Source of the DNA: Fratercula arctica
Taxonomy: Eukaryota; Chordata; Aves; Charadriiformes; Alcidae
Assembly (NCBI GenBank): GCA_947846985.1
Contig: CANTUZ010000004.1
Span: 56,831,672-56,895,671 of the forward strand
Direction: 5' to 3'
DNA length: 64,000 nt
In this document: positions 10,211 to 23,609 of the stretch, in pieces
How positions within the stretch are numbered: the first letter of the stretch is position 1
Layout: each line of letters opens with the position of its first letter
Translations under genes and position numbers: made by a program
Notes under the pieces: model-generated
What the model saw: only the letters and a program-made list of their open reading frames with translations
Told to the model about the DNA's origin: nothing
Database searches by the model: none

Positions 10211-10272
10211 GCTATGCTATGCTATGCTATGCCATGCCATGTTTTGCCTTGCCATGCCATGCTATGCTCTGC
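10207..10272. repeat. TATGC pentanucleotide-rich tail
   Basis: Imperfect (CTATG/CCATG)n directly follows the CR1 3' end, with four regular TATGC units and several variants (GCCATGCCATG, TTGCC). It probably grew from the terminal repeat of the CR1 copy. Confidence 0.8.
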
Positions 10273-10414
10273 TTTTCTATCTGTATTGTAGCAGTGTTTA
10301 GATCTTCCAGCTGAAAGATCTAAAATCAGTACTTCTAGTCTATCATCAGCATTGCTCACACAACTAGAAAAGACACTCTATCCAAAGTGTCCAAATTGAC
10401 AAGACAGAAGATAT

Positions 10415-10775
10415 AATTATTATTCAAAGAAGTGTATTAGTCTTATTTTGCAAATGAAGACTTGAAGTAGGTAGAGAGCTGAAGGGCTTGTTTTTAATAC
10501 CACTGTTAATGCTTTTCATTCATGTGGGTTCATCTGGGGCCAAGCCTGGTTTTGCATATACTGAATAACTATTCCAGCACCTCATTTCACACACAATCAG
10601 CCCTGCTTACACTGAATTGCTATTCAGTACCTGTTTATTTCCTGTTTCTTTCAGAAAAATCACCTGCCATTGTAAACCAGGATATTACCATCTAATCCTG
10701 TCACATGCAGCCCCTGCGGCAGAACTGGGAACTGAACTCAGGCTCGATCCCTGACCAGTTCCTCACTCACAAGGT
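10415..10775 (+). mobile_element. Possible MIR-like SINE, interrupted
   Basis: 10415-10497 resembles the MIR core (TTATTTTGCAAATGAAGACT, GTAGAGAGCTGAAGGGCTTG). 10706-10775 resembles the following MIR segment (CACATGCAGC, GGCAGAACTGGGAACTGAAC) in the same orientation. About 210 bp of unrelated sequence lies between them. Both halves are weak alone; their matching order and strand is the main support. Confidence 0.4.
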
Positions 10776-12022
10776 CATTTTTCCCTGTGGCTGGTAATGG
10801 TGACTAAATGGTCATGGTAATGGTGGACAAGGGTTTGCATTGGCTGCCTATTGCCTACTTTGCTTTTAACTAAGCCATAGTTCAAGTTAGCATCCCACTC
10901 CCACAATCAGTTCGTTTGTAATTAGCCAGCCTCTAAGAAATATTTACATGACACTTAGCCTGACATGTTTTTTACTCCCCTGCCATACTAAAAGCTAAAC
11001 TGACAAACTTTTATTTGCTTCAGCCAGAATCCAGTTTGACATCTCCTGGTTCAGTGAGCTCCTTGGCACATTTCTGCTGAAATCCCACATGCACATGTGC
11101 TCTATTGCAATTGCTGAGTAAGCACCACGATTTAGATGAAACACTGGGCCTGGGGCTACAGCAAACTGCATGGATTATCTAGTCCAACTGCAAATTCACT
11201 TTCAAAGGTATATCTATAGCTGCCAGCCATACAGCAGCTTCTGTTCTCTCGACTACATTTCCTCTAGTTCATGGATTAACAGTTGGTTGCTTACCAAACT
11301 ATACTCTTAGAGGAAAAATGTCTGTTAATGTATGTCTCAGTGGAGTGGTGACCAGGGTAATGAAAATCGTTATTCATGAATACATTATACCATGACTGAA
11401 AAAAAATAATCTATCAAATGAATGTAATTGCCAAAGAGCATTTTCTCCTTAATAAAAACAACAACCACAACAAGTGCTGCAATAATGCATTTAAACTACA
11501 AGGCATACTCACTAGGTCACTACCCTGATGTGTTAGCTGCTGTGCAGTTGCAGGGTAATGTCACACCTGAACCCAAAGGCATAAATATAAAAAATAAAAT
11601 ACAAAAATAAATAAACAAGGAGACAATCTGAGTACCTTAGTTGCAAAACAAGTAAGAAATGGCAGAACAAAATAAAAGCAACTATGCAATTCACCATTCT
11701 ATTCTTTGAACTGATTTGATTATGCAAAAAAAATTCTTAGAAATAAACTGAGAGGGAAAGATGATTAAATAAAATCAAACCTATTACTCAAATTAATAAT
11801 TTAGTATATTTGGGATAGTTTCCTTCTTTTAGTTTTTCAGACCATAAGATTTATCAGCCCAGCTCGTAAAGGAAGACCTTTCATAAAAGAGCAAGGAACC
11901 AAGTGAGTTATAAATACATTAGAAAAAAAAAAAATTGAGGTAAATATCCTTCAGTCTTGTGTTGCCTGCCATTGACTTTATGGCACTGACAACATTAGCA
12001 ATGGAAGCCAGCACTCTATATA
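10776..12022. other. Unassigned AT-rich non-coding DNA
   Basis: No gene or recognised repeat. Open frames are at most 64 codons and show no features. The stretch is rich in A-runs and ATAAATA-type sequence around 11580-11700. Confidence 0.55.
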
Positions 12023-12171
12023 GACCATCCCTGGAAGTTTTTAAGGCCAGGCTGGATGGAGCTCTGAGCAACCTGATCTAGTGGGACATGTCCCTGCCCA
12101 TGGCAGAGGGGTAGGAACTAGGTGATCTTTAAGGTCCCTTCCAACCCTAACAATTGTATAACAATTCTAGG
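12023..12171 (+). mobile_element. CR1 LINE 3' terminus fragment
   Basis: GACCATCCCTGGAAGTTTTT, AAGGCCAGGCTGGATGGAGC, CCTGCCCATGGCAGAGGGGT and GGTGATCTTTAAGGTCCCTT with CCAACCCTAACAATT match the same 3' region seen at 41006 and 44323. The tail is a degenerate ACAATT repeat instead of ATTCTATG. It is only about 150 bp long and strongly 5'-truncated. Confidence 0.85.
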
Positions 12172-12917
12172 TAATTAAAATACACACAAAGCTCTGGGCC
12201 TATATACAAAATACACTGAGAAATTAATGCAAATTGGGCAAAATTCAATACTACATTCTGAAGAAGCTTATTCGTACCATGATGCATCCTACTCAGGAGC
12301 TTTATTCTTAATTTTCTCTCACCAAAAGAGTGGAGAAAGGGGTTTTGTGAAAAAAGCTGAAGGTCACACTACCAAGGCAATATTAAATTAAAGGGAAAAT
12401 GTGTCACGGAACTGAAGGCATAAGCATTTAAACCAACCTGATTTAGATGATACAGATGTAAAACTTGATCTTTTCATACAGTGAGGCCTCATTTATTGTT
12501 ACCAGCTGTAGCACTGCATCCCCCTGTTATAAATGCTGTGTTTGCTCCATTTCCCTTGGAGTGAAGAAGCTCCTGCCTGGCACAGAGATAGAATTACTGT
12601 CCTTATGTCCCTTCTCCCATCAGTTGCCTGTGTTCACAGTTTGCTGGGAGGGGGAAGAAAAATTACTGAAATGGGGATAGGTTCTGATTCTGCCTGTGTA
12701 GGGGATGGCTGCCTTGGCTGGGTCTTGGTAGGGGAAGAGTCAGGCAGCTCTGCTCACAGCGGGGACAGCCTCTGCCCCACCAACCCAAAGCACAGGGCAC
12801 GGGACAAAAACTGTCCCACTTTTTAAAGGAGAGGTGTAAAAGTGGCTCATTGTGCTCTCCTTTTCAGGGTATCTGCATCTATTCTACACCAGGCTGGTGT
12901 GTGGCAGACACACATAC

Positions 12918-12920
<3 letters not shown>

Positions 12921-12956
<36 letters not shown>
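12921..12956. repeat. (TG)18 microsatellite
   Basis: Eighteen uninterrupted TG dinucleotides, preceded by CACACATACATA. Such alternating purine-pyrimidine tracts can adopt Z-DNA and are usually length-polymorphic. Three overlapping frames of about 100-120 codons through it are artefacts of the repeat. Confidence 0.97.
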
Positions 12957-12960
<4 letters not shown>

Positions 12961-14837
12961 CGTGGTGTTCACAACCTGGGAAACCCTACGAACTCTGGAT
13001 CCGATATCTGCAACCCAGTTTTACTTCAGATGTGTGCAACCAGTGGGACTCCTTCTGCTTCTCAACCGGAGACAGTATCCAAGAGAGGAATGGCAGAAAG
13101 AAATGCCAGGTCAGGAGGGGGAGAACTGTGGGGGCAGAAAGGGTGATGCCTTGCCTGCGAGCACTGGTGAGCTCTTCGGATGTTCATATAACCCCAGCCT
13201 GATGCACTGAGGCTGCCAGCACTTAGCTTTCCTCCTCACCAATACTTCTGTGTTATCCCACGGCATTACCTCACTGCATTTTTGTCTCTGGTCTGATACA
13301 TTAGAGCTTTGTGCTAAACTTTGTCCAGAAAAATCTGCTTTACAGTGTGAAAACAGTCTCTCAGGGTGAAGTACGTGTGCCAGCTTAATAGAAAAATACC
13401 TCTTTTAACACAGAAAAGTGTCTTCTAGTGATTTAAGCTCAAAAAATCAAATTAGTTCTTTATTTCTTTAAAACAACCAAAAAAATCTCAATCGCAGATT
13501 AAATGACCCTTAATTTAACAGCCAGCAAACCAGCAAAATGCCAGATTTTATTACAAATCCTAACTGACTGTGCTTAATTTATGCCAAGGCGTCCTATCTG
13601 TCATCCCCCCTGAGCATTATCTGAATTCGTTACCTTATTTGGTTGTAGTTTATAAGCTGTAACTTTATTTTACTTTGAAAATAGGGAGATGAAAAATGAC
13701 TGCAACAATCTGTGTACTCATGCGTTTACCAGCTGCTCTGCAGATAAGATAGGTAATACTGGCCACCTTTGGCTTCTTGTGACCACATTTTAAAGTAAAA
13801 GATATCTACTGTAAAATGCATATATCTCTATGTCAAAGTGTGGTTTTGAGGGAACAGAGAAGGTCAGATCTAATGCGATGTCATATTACGCCATGTGTTG
13901 ACTTAAGAGGTGCAAATCACTTTGTAAGATTACTGCAAGATGTACAAGAGCAGGATATTTCACCATGAAAAGACTGCAGGAAGCTTCCAAATGCATTACT
14001 GAAATAAATACTGATGCACATTTAAAATGTTTTTTGAAGAAATTTGCTTTAAGTGTTAGCTAATGCAAAGATGTAATCATTTGCACAGGAAAGCACGATT
14101 AAAAATCGTTTGATGTCACAGAAAGATTTAGTTAGGAGAAACTTTCATTGCCTTTTCTTCTTTTTTTTCCCCTTCTTTTCCTGTTAAATTGAAAGAACTA
14201 AAACCTAAGACTCTAAAGCAAGTACCTACAAGACATCGAAATCACATGGTAAGTCACGTAGATAGCTGGAAAAGGAACTCTGCTTATTCAGCAGCATCAA
14301 AAGCTGGATGCTGGACAGGATGCCACGAACTCAGCTGCCTATGGAACTTGAGGGATGTGACAGCTAACCTTCAAAATACATTTATTTAAAGTATTTTTGG
14401 AAAGGCTGGTGATGTATGAGCGAGGTTTTACTCTCCAGCCTTGTAGGTGCCTACATGCAAGGAGATGTGAGCGGTGGTGGTGGTGGAGAAGACAGGAGGA
14501 ATGCAGTGCAGACTCTCTTGTGGAAATGTGCTGAGGGCCCAGGGGACAGAAATGCTTTTCAGACCACAGTCTCTGTGAACGTGTGTCTTTATATATTCAT
14601 GCTCTACACGTGCATATTTTTATTCTGATTCAGGCAGAATCTAACCTTTCTGGACAGGAAGAATCATTTCATGGCAGTTCCTGTAAGGTACACATTACAA
14701 ATTATTACTCATTTACCCCTTCTCTGAGACCAGTAACTTGTGTTTTGCTAATAGATATGTTCCATAACAGCATCCAGCTTTGATTTGAAGACAGACATAG
14801 GGGGATAATGTATGAATTTCCCTAAGAGTTTATTATA

Positions 14838-14862
14838 TTTTTTGCTTTAAAAAAGCAAAAAA
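14838..14862. repeat. Perfect 11-bp hairpin
   Basis: TTTTTTGCTTT and AAAGCAAAAAA form an 11-bp perfect stem around a 3-base loop. It is AT-rich and probably incidental. No adjacent coding sequence is recognised that it could terminate. Confidence 0.75.
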
Positions 14863-17800
14863 AATTGAATTTTCTTACTTTAGCTTTTCACCACAGGCCT
14901 GGATGTTTTTTTCTGCATTGAAGAACACTTTATCACCAGGTATTTCCTCTGCAGGAATATGCTTATGCATGCATACATCATAATCAAAGCTGGGTATTTG
15001 ATCATCTTCTCCAGTGGGAAAGTGGGGCTGGGTTTGAGGTCTGAAGCATTCTTAGGTGACACCAGTAGCTTTTCACTTGCTGGGTTAAGAGGTCATCTAG
15101 TTAAGTGGCCTGGTATTTAATATATACTCTCCGAATTCTGAAAATGACCTGCACGGAGGACCAGACTGAGCTCATGATGAGTGCTGCGGTCATCGCAAGA
15201 AGAGGAGCTGCTGAGGGAAATGAGAGGAGATTAGTAAAAAGACACATTTCGTAACCATAATGTGAACCTAATTTTTTATAATGAGTTTTCCTTTCCCCAG
15301 CCTACCTTCAATCTTTTCTTAAGAAAACAACCGGCATTTGGTGACTGACACAGCAGATTGGCATCTGTTAAAGCTCTCTTTATCTAAGCACTGACCTGTC
15401 TTCTAATAGTAGGAGGCAGGCAGGTTTTCTGAGGTCCTGCTTATTGCTTGGCTCATGGGAACAAAAAAAGTCCAGACACTGCTGACTATGCAGGGTTTTG
15501 AGGTGTAAGTACAGTAAAAAAAAGAGTCTGTATAATTTGAACAAGGTTTAAAATCTATTTTTAAATGCAGCATTTGACTTGCCTTTTTCCTTATGTTTTT
15601 TGCCAATCATAATGGTTGAAGAGCAACAGCAGTGAAACTGCACTCCGTGTACACACTGGCTAGCGGGCAACTTATTGTAGGAATACGTTTCTGCAAAACA
15701 GACTTGATTAGCTGAGTTTTAATCGTAAATACTCGATAAAGGTTTCCTGATATTTCCTGATATTCCTGTTGGGCTGTGAGCTGCTACCACCACCTTTGAT
15801 TAGAGGGCCTAATTGCAGCTGTTCACATCTCTTGTGTCAAGTCAAACCTGAGCAATTCCCACTGAGGACCCCTGGGCCATCACAGATGAGCAAAGACATC
15901 CTGAGCCTGACTTTCCTATGCCATCGAATGCAGGCACTGTCTGCTGTGGTGCCTGGCAGTCCTAGACCTCACCATCTAGCCACAGAAAAATTACCTTCAT
16001 AGGCACATATTTTGAAAAAATAGATATTTCAAGGAGAATCTCCACTCACTTGGCATTTAGCTTCTAGACCTTTTATTTGCCTGTATATTGTGCCATTTGC
16101 ATAAGCTCATGTATAGTAAACACAAAGCTAGAAAGGGAGAAGGTTTATCAGTGGTCTAAAGTTTCTCCCATCTGTGCAATACACACACATTTTAATGTAC
16201 ACCAATATAGATTTGTGTACAAGTTTTTATATATGCATACATATATTTATACATCTGTTGATTTGAAGGTCCATCCTTACATTCTTAGACTAACTCTAGG
16301 CATATTTGTTATGGTGATATAGAATAAATAGGGAAAAATATTTTTCAAGCTTTCTGTTGCTGACTGGTTGCAGTGTTTAGCGTCCAATCCTCAGAGAAGA
16401 GATCCTGTCAACACACGGCCAGCTGCCCTGCATGTGCTTGGGTCACTTGTTACAGGACCCACATTTTCACAAGACAGTCTGTTTCCAGAACTGATTGCCA
16501 AGTTGCAAGGTAAGATTTCAGCCTGTAGACTTTGATGTATACCTATGCATAGCTATATCAATTAAGAATGTAAAAAGATTCCTACCCCTAACATAAAGGT
16601 CCCACATTTTTCCCCATGCTTTTCCTGAAAGATTCACTGTGAGAATTCACCAGGAATTGTTGGACCTGTGACATGTTTGCTGTGAAGATGACTTGCACCT
16701 GGACATCTGTCTGAGGCATCCCTGGCACTGATTATTCTGCTATAAAGTGTGTCCATATGCATGCTCAGTGACCCCGGATTTTCAGATACATAGAAGTAGC
16801 TCTGATGTGGCTGCTAGACATCTGGAAATCCTGGACACCTGACCAGACTTTGAATTCAACCTGGCTAAAATATCCGGGGAAAAATGAAGGCTTGTCAGAG
16901 AAACCTGGACGTAGAACACCTGCCTTGGTATAGCTTTACTGTAAGAAATCAAAGAGTAAAACAGATATGTGTCCACAAGAATACAGAAAACTGCATTTTT
17001 TCAACATGTGAAAAATATTCCTCCTACGAGAAAGCTTATCCTCCTGAAGAAACTGGCATAAACTGTACTGTGACTCCCCAAGGGGCCTGCTGATATCTGC
17101 AAATCCACCCAAAAGCAGTCACTTAAGGAATTCCTAGACATTTTCCAGAGTCATTTGAGCTTCTGGGATTTTCAGTCTGCAATCCTGTTTCCAGACATCT
17201 AACCCCTGGATACTGTATAACCCCCCAAAATATTTATTTTGAACTCCGAGGTGCAATTTACTGAGGCTACTAGAGGACTTGTGTACAACAAAAGTAATCA
17301 ACATTTCTCTCAGAGTGAAATCAAACATTGCCCAATTAGTCTGGTGCAAGGCAGTGTTTGTGTATGAATTGTAAGTAATGTAGAATTGAAAGGGAATTGT
17401 TCCATTCCCAGGTTAAGCGCTGCTGGTGAAATTAGCAAATGTGATTCCTTTTTTTCCCTCAAGGCATGAAGCTGGAGAAAAAAGCAAGAAGAGAAGGAAG
17501 CAGCTTCTGAGTTTTTCTTCTAATCAGCCATGCGTATTAGCGTATAAGGCAAGACAGGAAGGTAATATGAGAATCAGGCAAGCAGCCAGATGACATTGTG
17601 TAAGGCATCTTTGTATAACTGCCAGCTAGTGTCTTATAATATTGAACACTGAAGTTTCTATTTAGCAGTGTTGATTGAATGGTGGAAAAAAAAAAATCCA
17701 GGCAAGGATAATGTCTGTAATCAGCACTGCACGATTGCTATTGTCTATGCTTGGTATACTTAATGGAGAAGCTAATTACCATGTGTTCATTTTTTATTAC

Positions 17801-19973
17801 GTTTACTACATTGCATGGAAAAGTAATATGATTTTTTTTCCCCCTCCATGGGTTTACAGAAAACAAACAATACAAACAAAAACACGATGGATCCCCCCTC
17901 TCCACCCCCAGCCCTAATTAATTCTCATTAGGGCCACCGTTTTTATTTCCAAGAGGAAGTCAGAAGGCGAGGATAGCATGCCTGATGAGCTTACTAACCT
18001 AGCCCAGTGTATGCTTGGACTGGGCTACTGATGCGTTTGAATGTGACAGGAAGGAAACTGCACAAACCCAATGCACAGTCGTTTCATTTAACTTCTCTGA
18101 GACACATTCATTTACCTACCACTTCCCATGCAGCTTTACAAAAACAAAAGAGCAAAGCACCCCTGAAAAGTGGTGGACTGACAACTTCTTTCTGCATGGC
18201 TGGAGAGGAGCAATGCCATGGAAGCACATCCCTAGAATGACATGACAGTGTCCTAAAAATTTTTGACCCAGTCCTACAGTAGCTAGGTGTGAGATCCTGA
18301 GGCCATACTCTGTGCCTCTTTAGTAAACCATTGCTTTAGCAAACCATTCAGCTGAGTTTACACTCTTTCCGACCGCTGTTGTGGGGATCTGCCACCGCCA
18401 GTGCAGGCAGAGGTCCCTGCAGGACACTGCCTCCTTGTAACCGGTGGCCTCGTGGATAGAGTCCGCTCTTGGGTCAAAGCCTTCTGCTCCTGGAGGGATG
18501 TGGATGCCCACATCCTCAGCAGACAACCCAGCCTCCCAGACCTCCAGGCTTAGATGTGAACCAAGAGGATCTCAGTCTTCCTTGGTAAGGCTGTTCTCCT
18601 TTGTTTAAAATACTTAAACGGCTACTGGGAAGGGCACTGGAACTTTGCCTGGAAGGTCAGTCCCCTGGTAACTTGCCTACTGACTCTTCGCCTTGCCAAG
18701 GAATAATTATTCCATGAAAAGTGAGTCAGGCCCTTGGGAATTTATCTCTCACCTAATGTCAATGTATGGCTTTCAGCGAGAACTGTGACCCAAAGGCCTG
18801 ATTTTTAAGTGTGTTTGGAAACTGTAAGATGCAGATGGTGATACCGAGTAGGATCTTTCTGAAGTGCCTTTGTGTTCCCAGCTCCCACTGGAAAGCGGCT
18901 CCATCTAACTCTGCGAAATGTCTGATTTGCACTCTCTGTGCTTGGAGGGTTAACACAGGCATTAGCATAACCTCTGCCAAACTAGTGTAACCCTATTGCG
19001 TCCCCTGAATTGCTGCGTGGCCCCTGGGAGATGTTAGGATCCTGCTCAGATCCTGTTTGTTTTCCTGGAAGGACTGAGTTCCCCATTCATGCTGCGTTTA
19101 GAGCATGCACAAGGTACAGTGTCCCCAGGGACCTGAATGGCAATCGTCAGATGCTGGTTAGACCAATATTAATACCGAGCCATAGCTAAAAAAGTGTCAG
19201 TCAAACTGAACTCAGTACTGATTTTAACAAGCAGGTTCACAAAGTCTGGTCCTCTTACACTGAAGTAAATAGGAAGATGTTACAGTATTTATAGACTGGA
19301 TTTCAAAAAGCAGAAGCAGCTAATGCACTCTCTTTATTAGGCACACTCCCTAGTGCCTGCAAATTGCTGTATATTTCAAGCCTTATTTAATTTTTAATAC
19401 AGCAATCCGTTACGTAATCAGATATATTTTGAGGGAAACTTATTACTGCGTCTTGCAGTCTGACTGGTTTCCCTCTAAGAGTTCGGCAAGCTATTGCATG
19501 TGGTTTTTATGGGCAGGAACTCCTTTTCTACCGCTGATGCTGAAATTAGAATGTTGTACTTGATGTATATTAAGCACAAAGAAGCAGGGTCTGACAGGGC
19601 AATGGGTAAGGGGACAGATTACTTCTCTACCACACAGAGGGGGAGTGCAGATTTCCTGTTCTGAGAAGGAAGATTTTGATGTAAAAATTGGCTGTTCCCC
19701 CATATGGTTCTCCATTGCTGCCACACACTTAGGCGAGGTAAGGAGGAAAGAGCAGATGAAGATAAAGCATTTCAGTGCCTGTGACACATGGGTAGAAGGT
19801 CCCTGAAGAGTTTCGTTGCTCCTAGGTTCATAAATCTTAAAAAAAATGAAAATGAGATATGTAAGACAGACCTGGCTCAGGATTCTACATTCTTGCTCTG
19901 CCCTCTTATGCTATGGGAGATGGGGGATGTTGGAGGGATGTAATCTATGATGGAGGTGCAATTTCATTTACAT

Positions 19974-21139
19974 GAATCATAGAATCATTTAGGTTGGAAA
20001 AGACCCTTGGGATCATCGAGTCCAACCATCAACCCCACTCTACAAAGTTCTCCCTTACACCATATCCCCTAACACCACATCTAAACAACTCTTAAACACA
20101 TTCAGGGATGGTGACTCCACCACCTCCCTGGGCAGCCTATTCCAGTGTCTGACCACTCTTTCTGTGAAGAATTTTTTCCTTATGTCCAGCCTAAACCTAC
20201 CCTGCTGCAGCCTGAACCCATTCCCTCTTGTTCTATCGCTAATTACCTGTGAGAAGAGACCAGCACCAACCTCTCTACAATGTCCTTTCAAGTAGTTGTA
20301 GAGAGTGATGAGGTCTCCCCTCAGCCTCCTCTTCCTCAAACTAAACAGTCCCAGCTCCTTCAATCGCTCCTCATAAGATTTATTCTCCAGGCCCTTCACC
20401 AGCTTTGTTACCCTCCTCTGCACTCGCTCCAGCACCTCGATATCTCTCTCATATTGAGGTGCCCAAAACTGGACACAATACTCAAGGTGTGGCCTCACCA
20501 GTGCTGAGTACAGGGGGACAATCACCTCCCTACTTCTGCTGATCACAGTATTTCTAATACAAGCCAGGATGCCATTGGCTTTCTTGGCCACCTGGGCACA
20601 CTGCTGGCTCATGTTCAGCCGCTTGTCAATTAGAACCCCCAGGTCCTTTTCTACCAGGCAGCTCTCCAGCCACACTTCCCCAAGCCTGTAGCGATGCATG
20701 GGGTTCTTGTGGCCCAAGTGCAGAACCCGGCACTTGGCCTTGCTGAAGCACATTCCATTAGCATTGGCCCATCGGTCCAATCTATCCAAGTCTCTCTGTA
20801 GAGCCTCCCTATCCTCATGTAGATCAGCACTCCCGCTTAGCTTCGTGTCATCTGCAAACTTGCTGCTGATACACTCTATGTCCTTATCAAGGTCATCAAT
20901 AAAGATGTTAAACAGAAATGGTCCCAACACTGAGCCCTGAGGAACACCACTTGTGACCGGCCACCAGCTGGATTTAACTCCATTGACCACCACTCTTTGG
21001 GACCACCCATCCAGCCAGTGCTTGATCCAGCAGATTGTATGCTCATCCAGGCCATGAGCCACCAGTTTTTTCATGAGAATTCTACAGAGGACAGCATCAA
21101 ATGCTTTTTGAAAGTCTAGGTAGACAATGTCCGCAGCCT
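19974..21139 (-). mobile_element. Young CR1 LINE, 5'-truncated, minus strand
   Basis: Read on the minus strand, it begins inside reverse transcriptase motif A (near 21139) and ends in a CR1 3' UTR and an ATTCTATG-type tail near 19974. The 3' signature on the plus strand is ATCATTTAGGTTGGAAAAGA, then CCCTTGGGATCATCGAGTCC. It is the same subfamily as the plus-strand copy at 38854-39265: the shared final 102 residues differ at only about four positions. No clear target-site duplication was seen. Confidence 0.95.
20055..21137 (-). pseudogene. CR1 ORF2 C-terminal part (RT), open frame
   Basis: From the truncation point to TAG-equivalent stop at the 3' end the frame is uninterrupted for about 360 codons (first ATG at 21074, 339 residues). 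It keeps motif A (YLDFQKAFD), [10 protein letters not shown] and FADD (residues 73-76 from the ATG), then the C-terminal CR1 domain ([53 protein letters not shown]). All of the endonuclease and the RT finger region are missing, so it is a dead remnant despite being open. The lack of breaks indicates a recent insertion. Confidence 0.9.
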
Positions 21140-23609
21140 AAGTTTCCTCAGAAAAACGGAAGTTAAATATTTGAGAGAAACTTACAGTACCTTTCTGTCT
21201 CTGAATTGGTGTGTAGTGCCAAAGAGGGAGTAAACCTTACCAGAGCTCAACCTCTCCCTGCCAGAAAGGGGATGAACAGGATTTGCAATCTTCAAAAGAG
21301 GGAGGTAAATCTTTACGATTGCAGGGCACCTACCTTGGGATGGTGGGTATTGTAAGGGAGCAAACCCTCCTGCTTTTCCTTAGACTTCCATCAGACTTTT
21401 GTATCTCTTTTAAGGAAGCATGAAGGTTTTCTCTTAGATGCATGATTTACAAGCTACTTACAGATCTTCTTGCTTTAAGCCCTCTGCCTTTGTCAGTGTC
21501 TACAGTTAAGACACAGTCTCAGTCTAAGATCTGGTCCCGTTTTATACTCTGGATGTAATCTTCTACTTCCTAAATACCTTATTTGCTAAAAAGAATCAAT
21601 TGAAATGTCTCTTGTGCAGATGGGATTTCAAGTTCTTGAAATAATAGACATTTTCACATACAAAAGATCTGTTTTTACTGAAAAAGAGATTTCTTCCAAG
21701 AGCAAAAAAACCCAGTAAAAAATCTCAGTATTTTGTAGTTCTCTGTTACAGAACATCAGCAACTTACTTTGTGTGTTTTGACTTGCAGTGATAACAAAGG
21801 ACATGTTGAAGAAAACAGCGACTGAAATTATAGAGGCAGATTTGTCTGGGCCTCTTGCATAGGAATAAGCTTTCTGCTGGCCCCTGTAGTCACCTTCCTG
21901 TGTCTGTTGTCAGAAAGATGCTCTCAACCTTTCTTCTGAGTTCTTCTGCAAGGTGTAGGAGGAAAAGAAGCGAAGCAAATGTCCAAGGAAATATTGCATA
22001 TAGCCTATTCAAGCATGGTAGTAGGGGGATTTAGACTGAACTACGTTGGCTGGACTTCTTGCCCTATTCAAGATAAGTTTAGAGCTAGCTTGGTTCTCTT
22101 TCACTATACCACAGTATGCAATGTCTGAGCACCAATAGACCCTTCACTGAATTTGTCTCTGTGGCTTTTCTTATCCTCACCAATTTTAGATAGTGTTTTC
22201 ATCCAGGAGTTTCAGCTTGAGGTAGCCAAAACTTGGAGTACCACCCCTAGATACTGGTAAATGTTTTGCATTCAAAAGCAAATATAAGTGGCTTGCATTA
22301 CTTTCCCTATCCTCTTCCCCTATATGAGATAGTTCCTTAATGTAGTCTGATATGCAGAAAAATACTGAAATAGCAAGATGATATTTATTGATTTATTGTG
22401 ACATATCTGGGAGGGAATCCAGACAGCACAGATCTCAGTTTGAGTCTCCATTCAGTCCATTGGATTGGCAATAGATTGGAGCAGTGTAGCTAGACTAAGG
22501 GCTCAAATGAATAATGAATTTATCTTGTTTTTTTCCATCACCTTTACCCCTCATTAGCTCTGGTAATGAACCTACTCTTCACAGGTAGGTTCTTAACTCA
22601 TGGCACATGTTTCTTGAATCCCCTTTCACTAAGAGCTAAGCTTGATGTGGCACTTGGCAGGGGCTAAAAGCACACAAACAAGCTGCACTGACAGAGTCAT
22701 CTATTAAGGTGTGGTGGCATTTTGGCCTGAAGATCACTCATTGTCATCTCTGGTATGTAAAGCCCAGCACACACAGTCAGGATGATGGCTTCTTCTTTGT
22801 TACCCACAGACAGGAAGGCTTGGCTCTGAAAAGGTATTAAAGGGACATCAGGCTCTGATACAGAAAGAAAAAAAAATCCTTCTTCAATAAGAAGAAAAAG
22901 AATTACTCCAATTATAGATAATCTGGCCATTTGAAATCTCTTATGGCCCACACTACATTTGATTTCCCTCTCTCTAAGGTCTTGCTAATGCTGCAAGACA
23001 TGTTTTTAATCAGATTCCAAAATAAATACAGTTTATGACAGAGCTGGTACCTTGGAAAGGATTAGTTCTGCTCTGCCACTTGTGTTATCTATTAAATTTT
23101 ATTCAGCCATCATACATCCAAGAATATTGTATCTTATGGATATATTTTAAGGCAGTAAATTAAAGTGATACACACTAGCGGTCCCATTAGTGGAAAGTGT
23201 CGAATCCAGTGCATTTCTAAGCGCTCTACTCTAATCTTCCTACCTCTATACTGTATAGAAGACATTAATGTGTTGTTTTAATTTGAGGCTCAGACACTCG
23301 AAAAGCTCCGATCAAGAACAATTTCTAGGCCTTGCAAGATAGAGGAGATAAAATAAAGCACTAAAAATAAATAATTCAAGACATATTTTATTTATTATTC
23401 TGTGTTTTCTATGGACAATGGTTTGTGTAATTTCTCCTACAGTGCCAAACTGAGCAGCATCTCCTTGTGAAGGAGAAGCTTTTTGCTTCACACAAAATGT
23501 TTGATTTATGTACTTGCACCCTTTTATCAAGGCAAGTTTAAATCTGTCTGACTGTCCATCCTTGTTTTTAACACTTTAAAAGATGTGGAAAAAACCCACC
23601 CCCTACCAG

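Larger units (their letters stand above)
12172..19973. other. Long unassigned non-coding interval
   Basis: No intact gene is supported over 7.8 kb; open frames are mostly below 80 codons, and the longer ones (to 122 codons) overlap the TG microsatellite. It contains the (TG)18 tract (12921-12956), an 11-bp hairpin (14838-14862), a possible 53-bp exon-like segment (14196-14248, weak), a 10-bp tandem duplication near 15743-15768 and generally AT-rich sequence. It looks like intron or intergenic DNA. Confidence 0.55.

Noticed and set aside
12842..13210. Three overlapping plus frames of about 100-120 codons with Cys-Val repeats
   Set aside because: They are created by the (TG)18 tract and disagree in frame; no domain or splice support.
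20280..20940. Plus-strand frames opposite the CR1 at 19974-21139
   Set aside because: They are antisense shadows of the CR1 ORF2 C-terminus.
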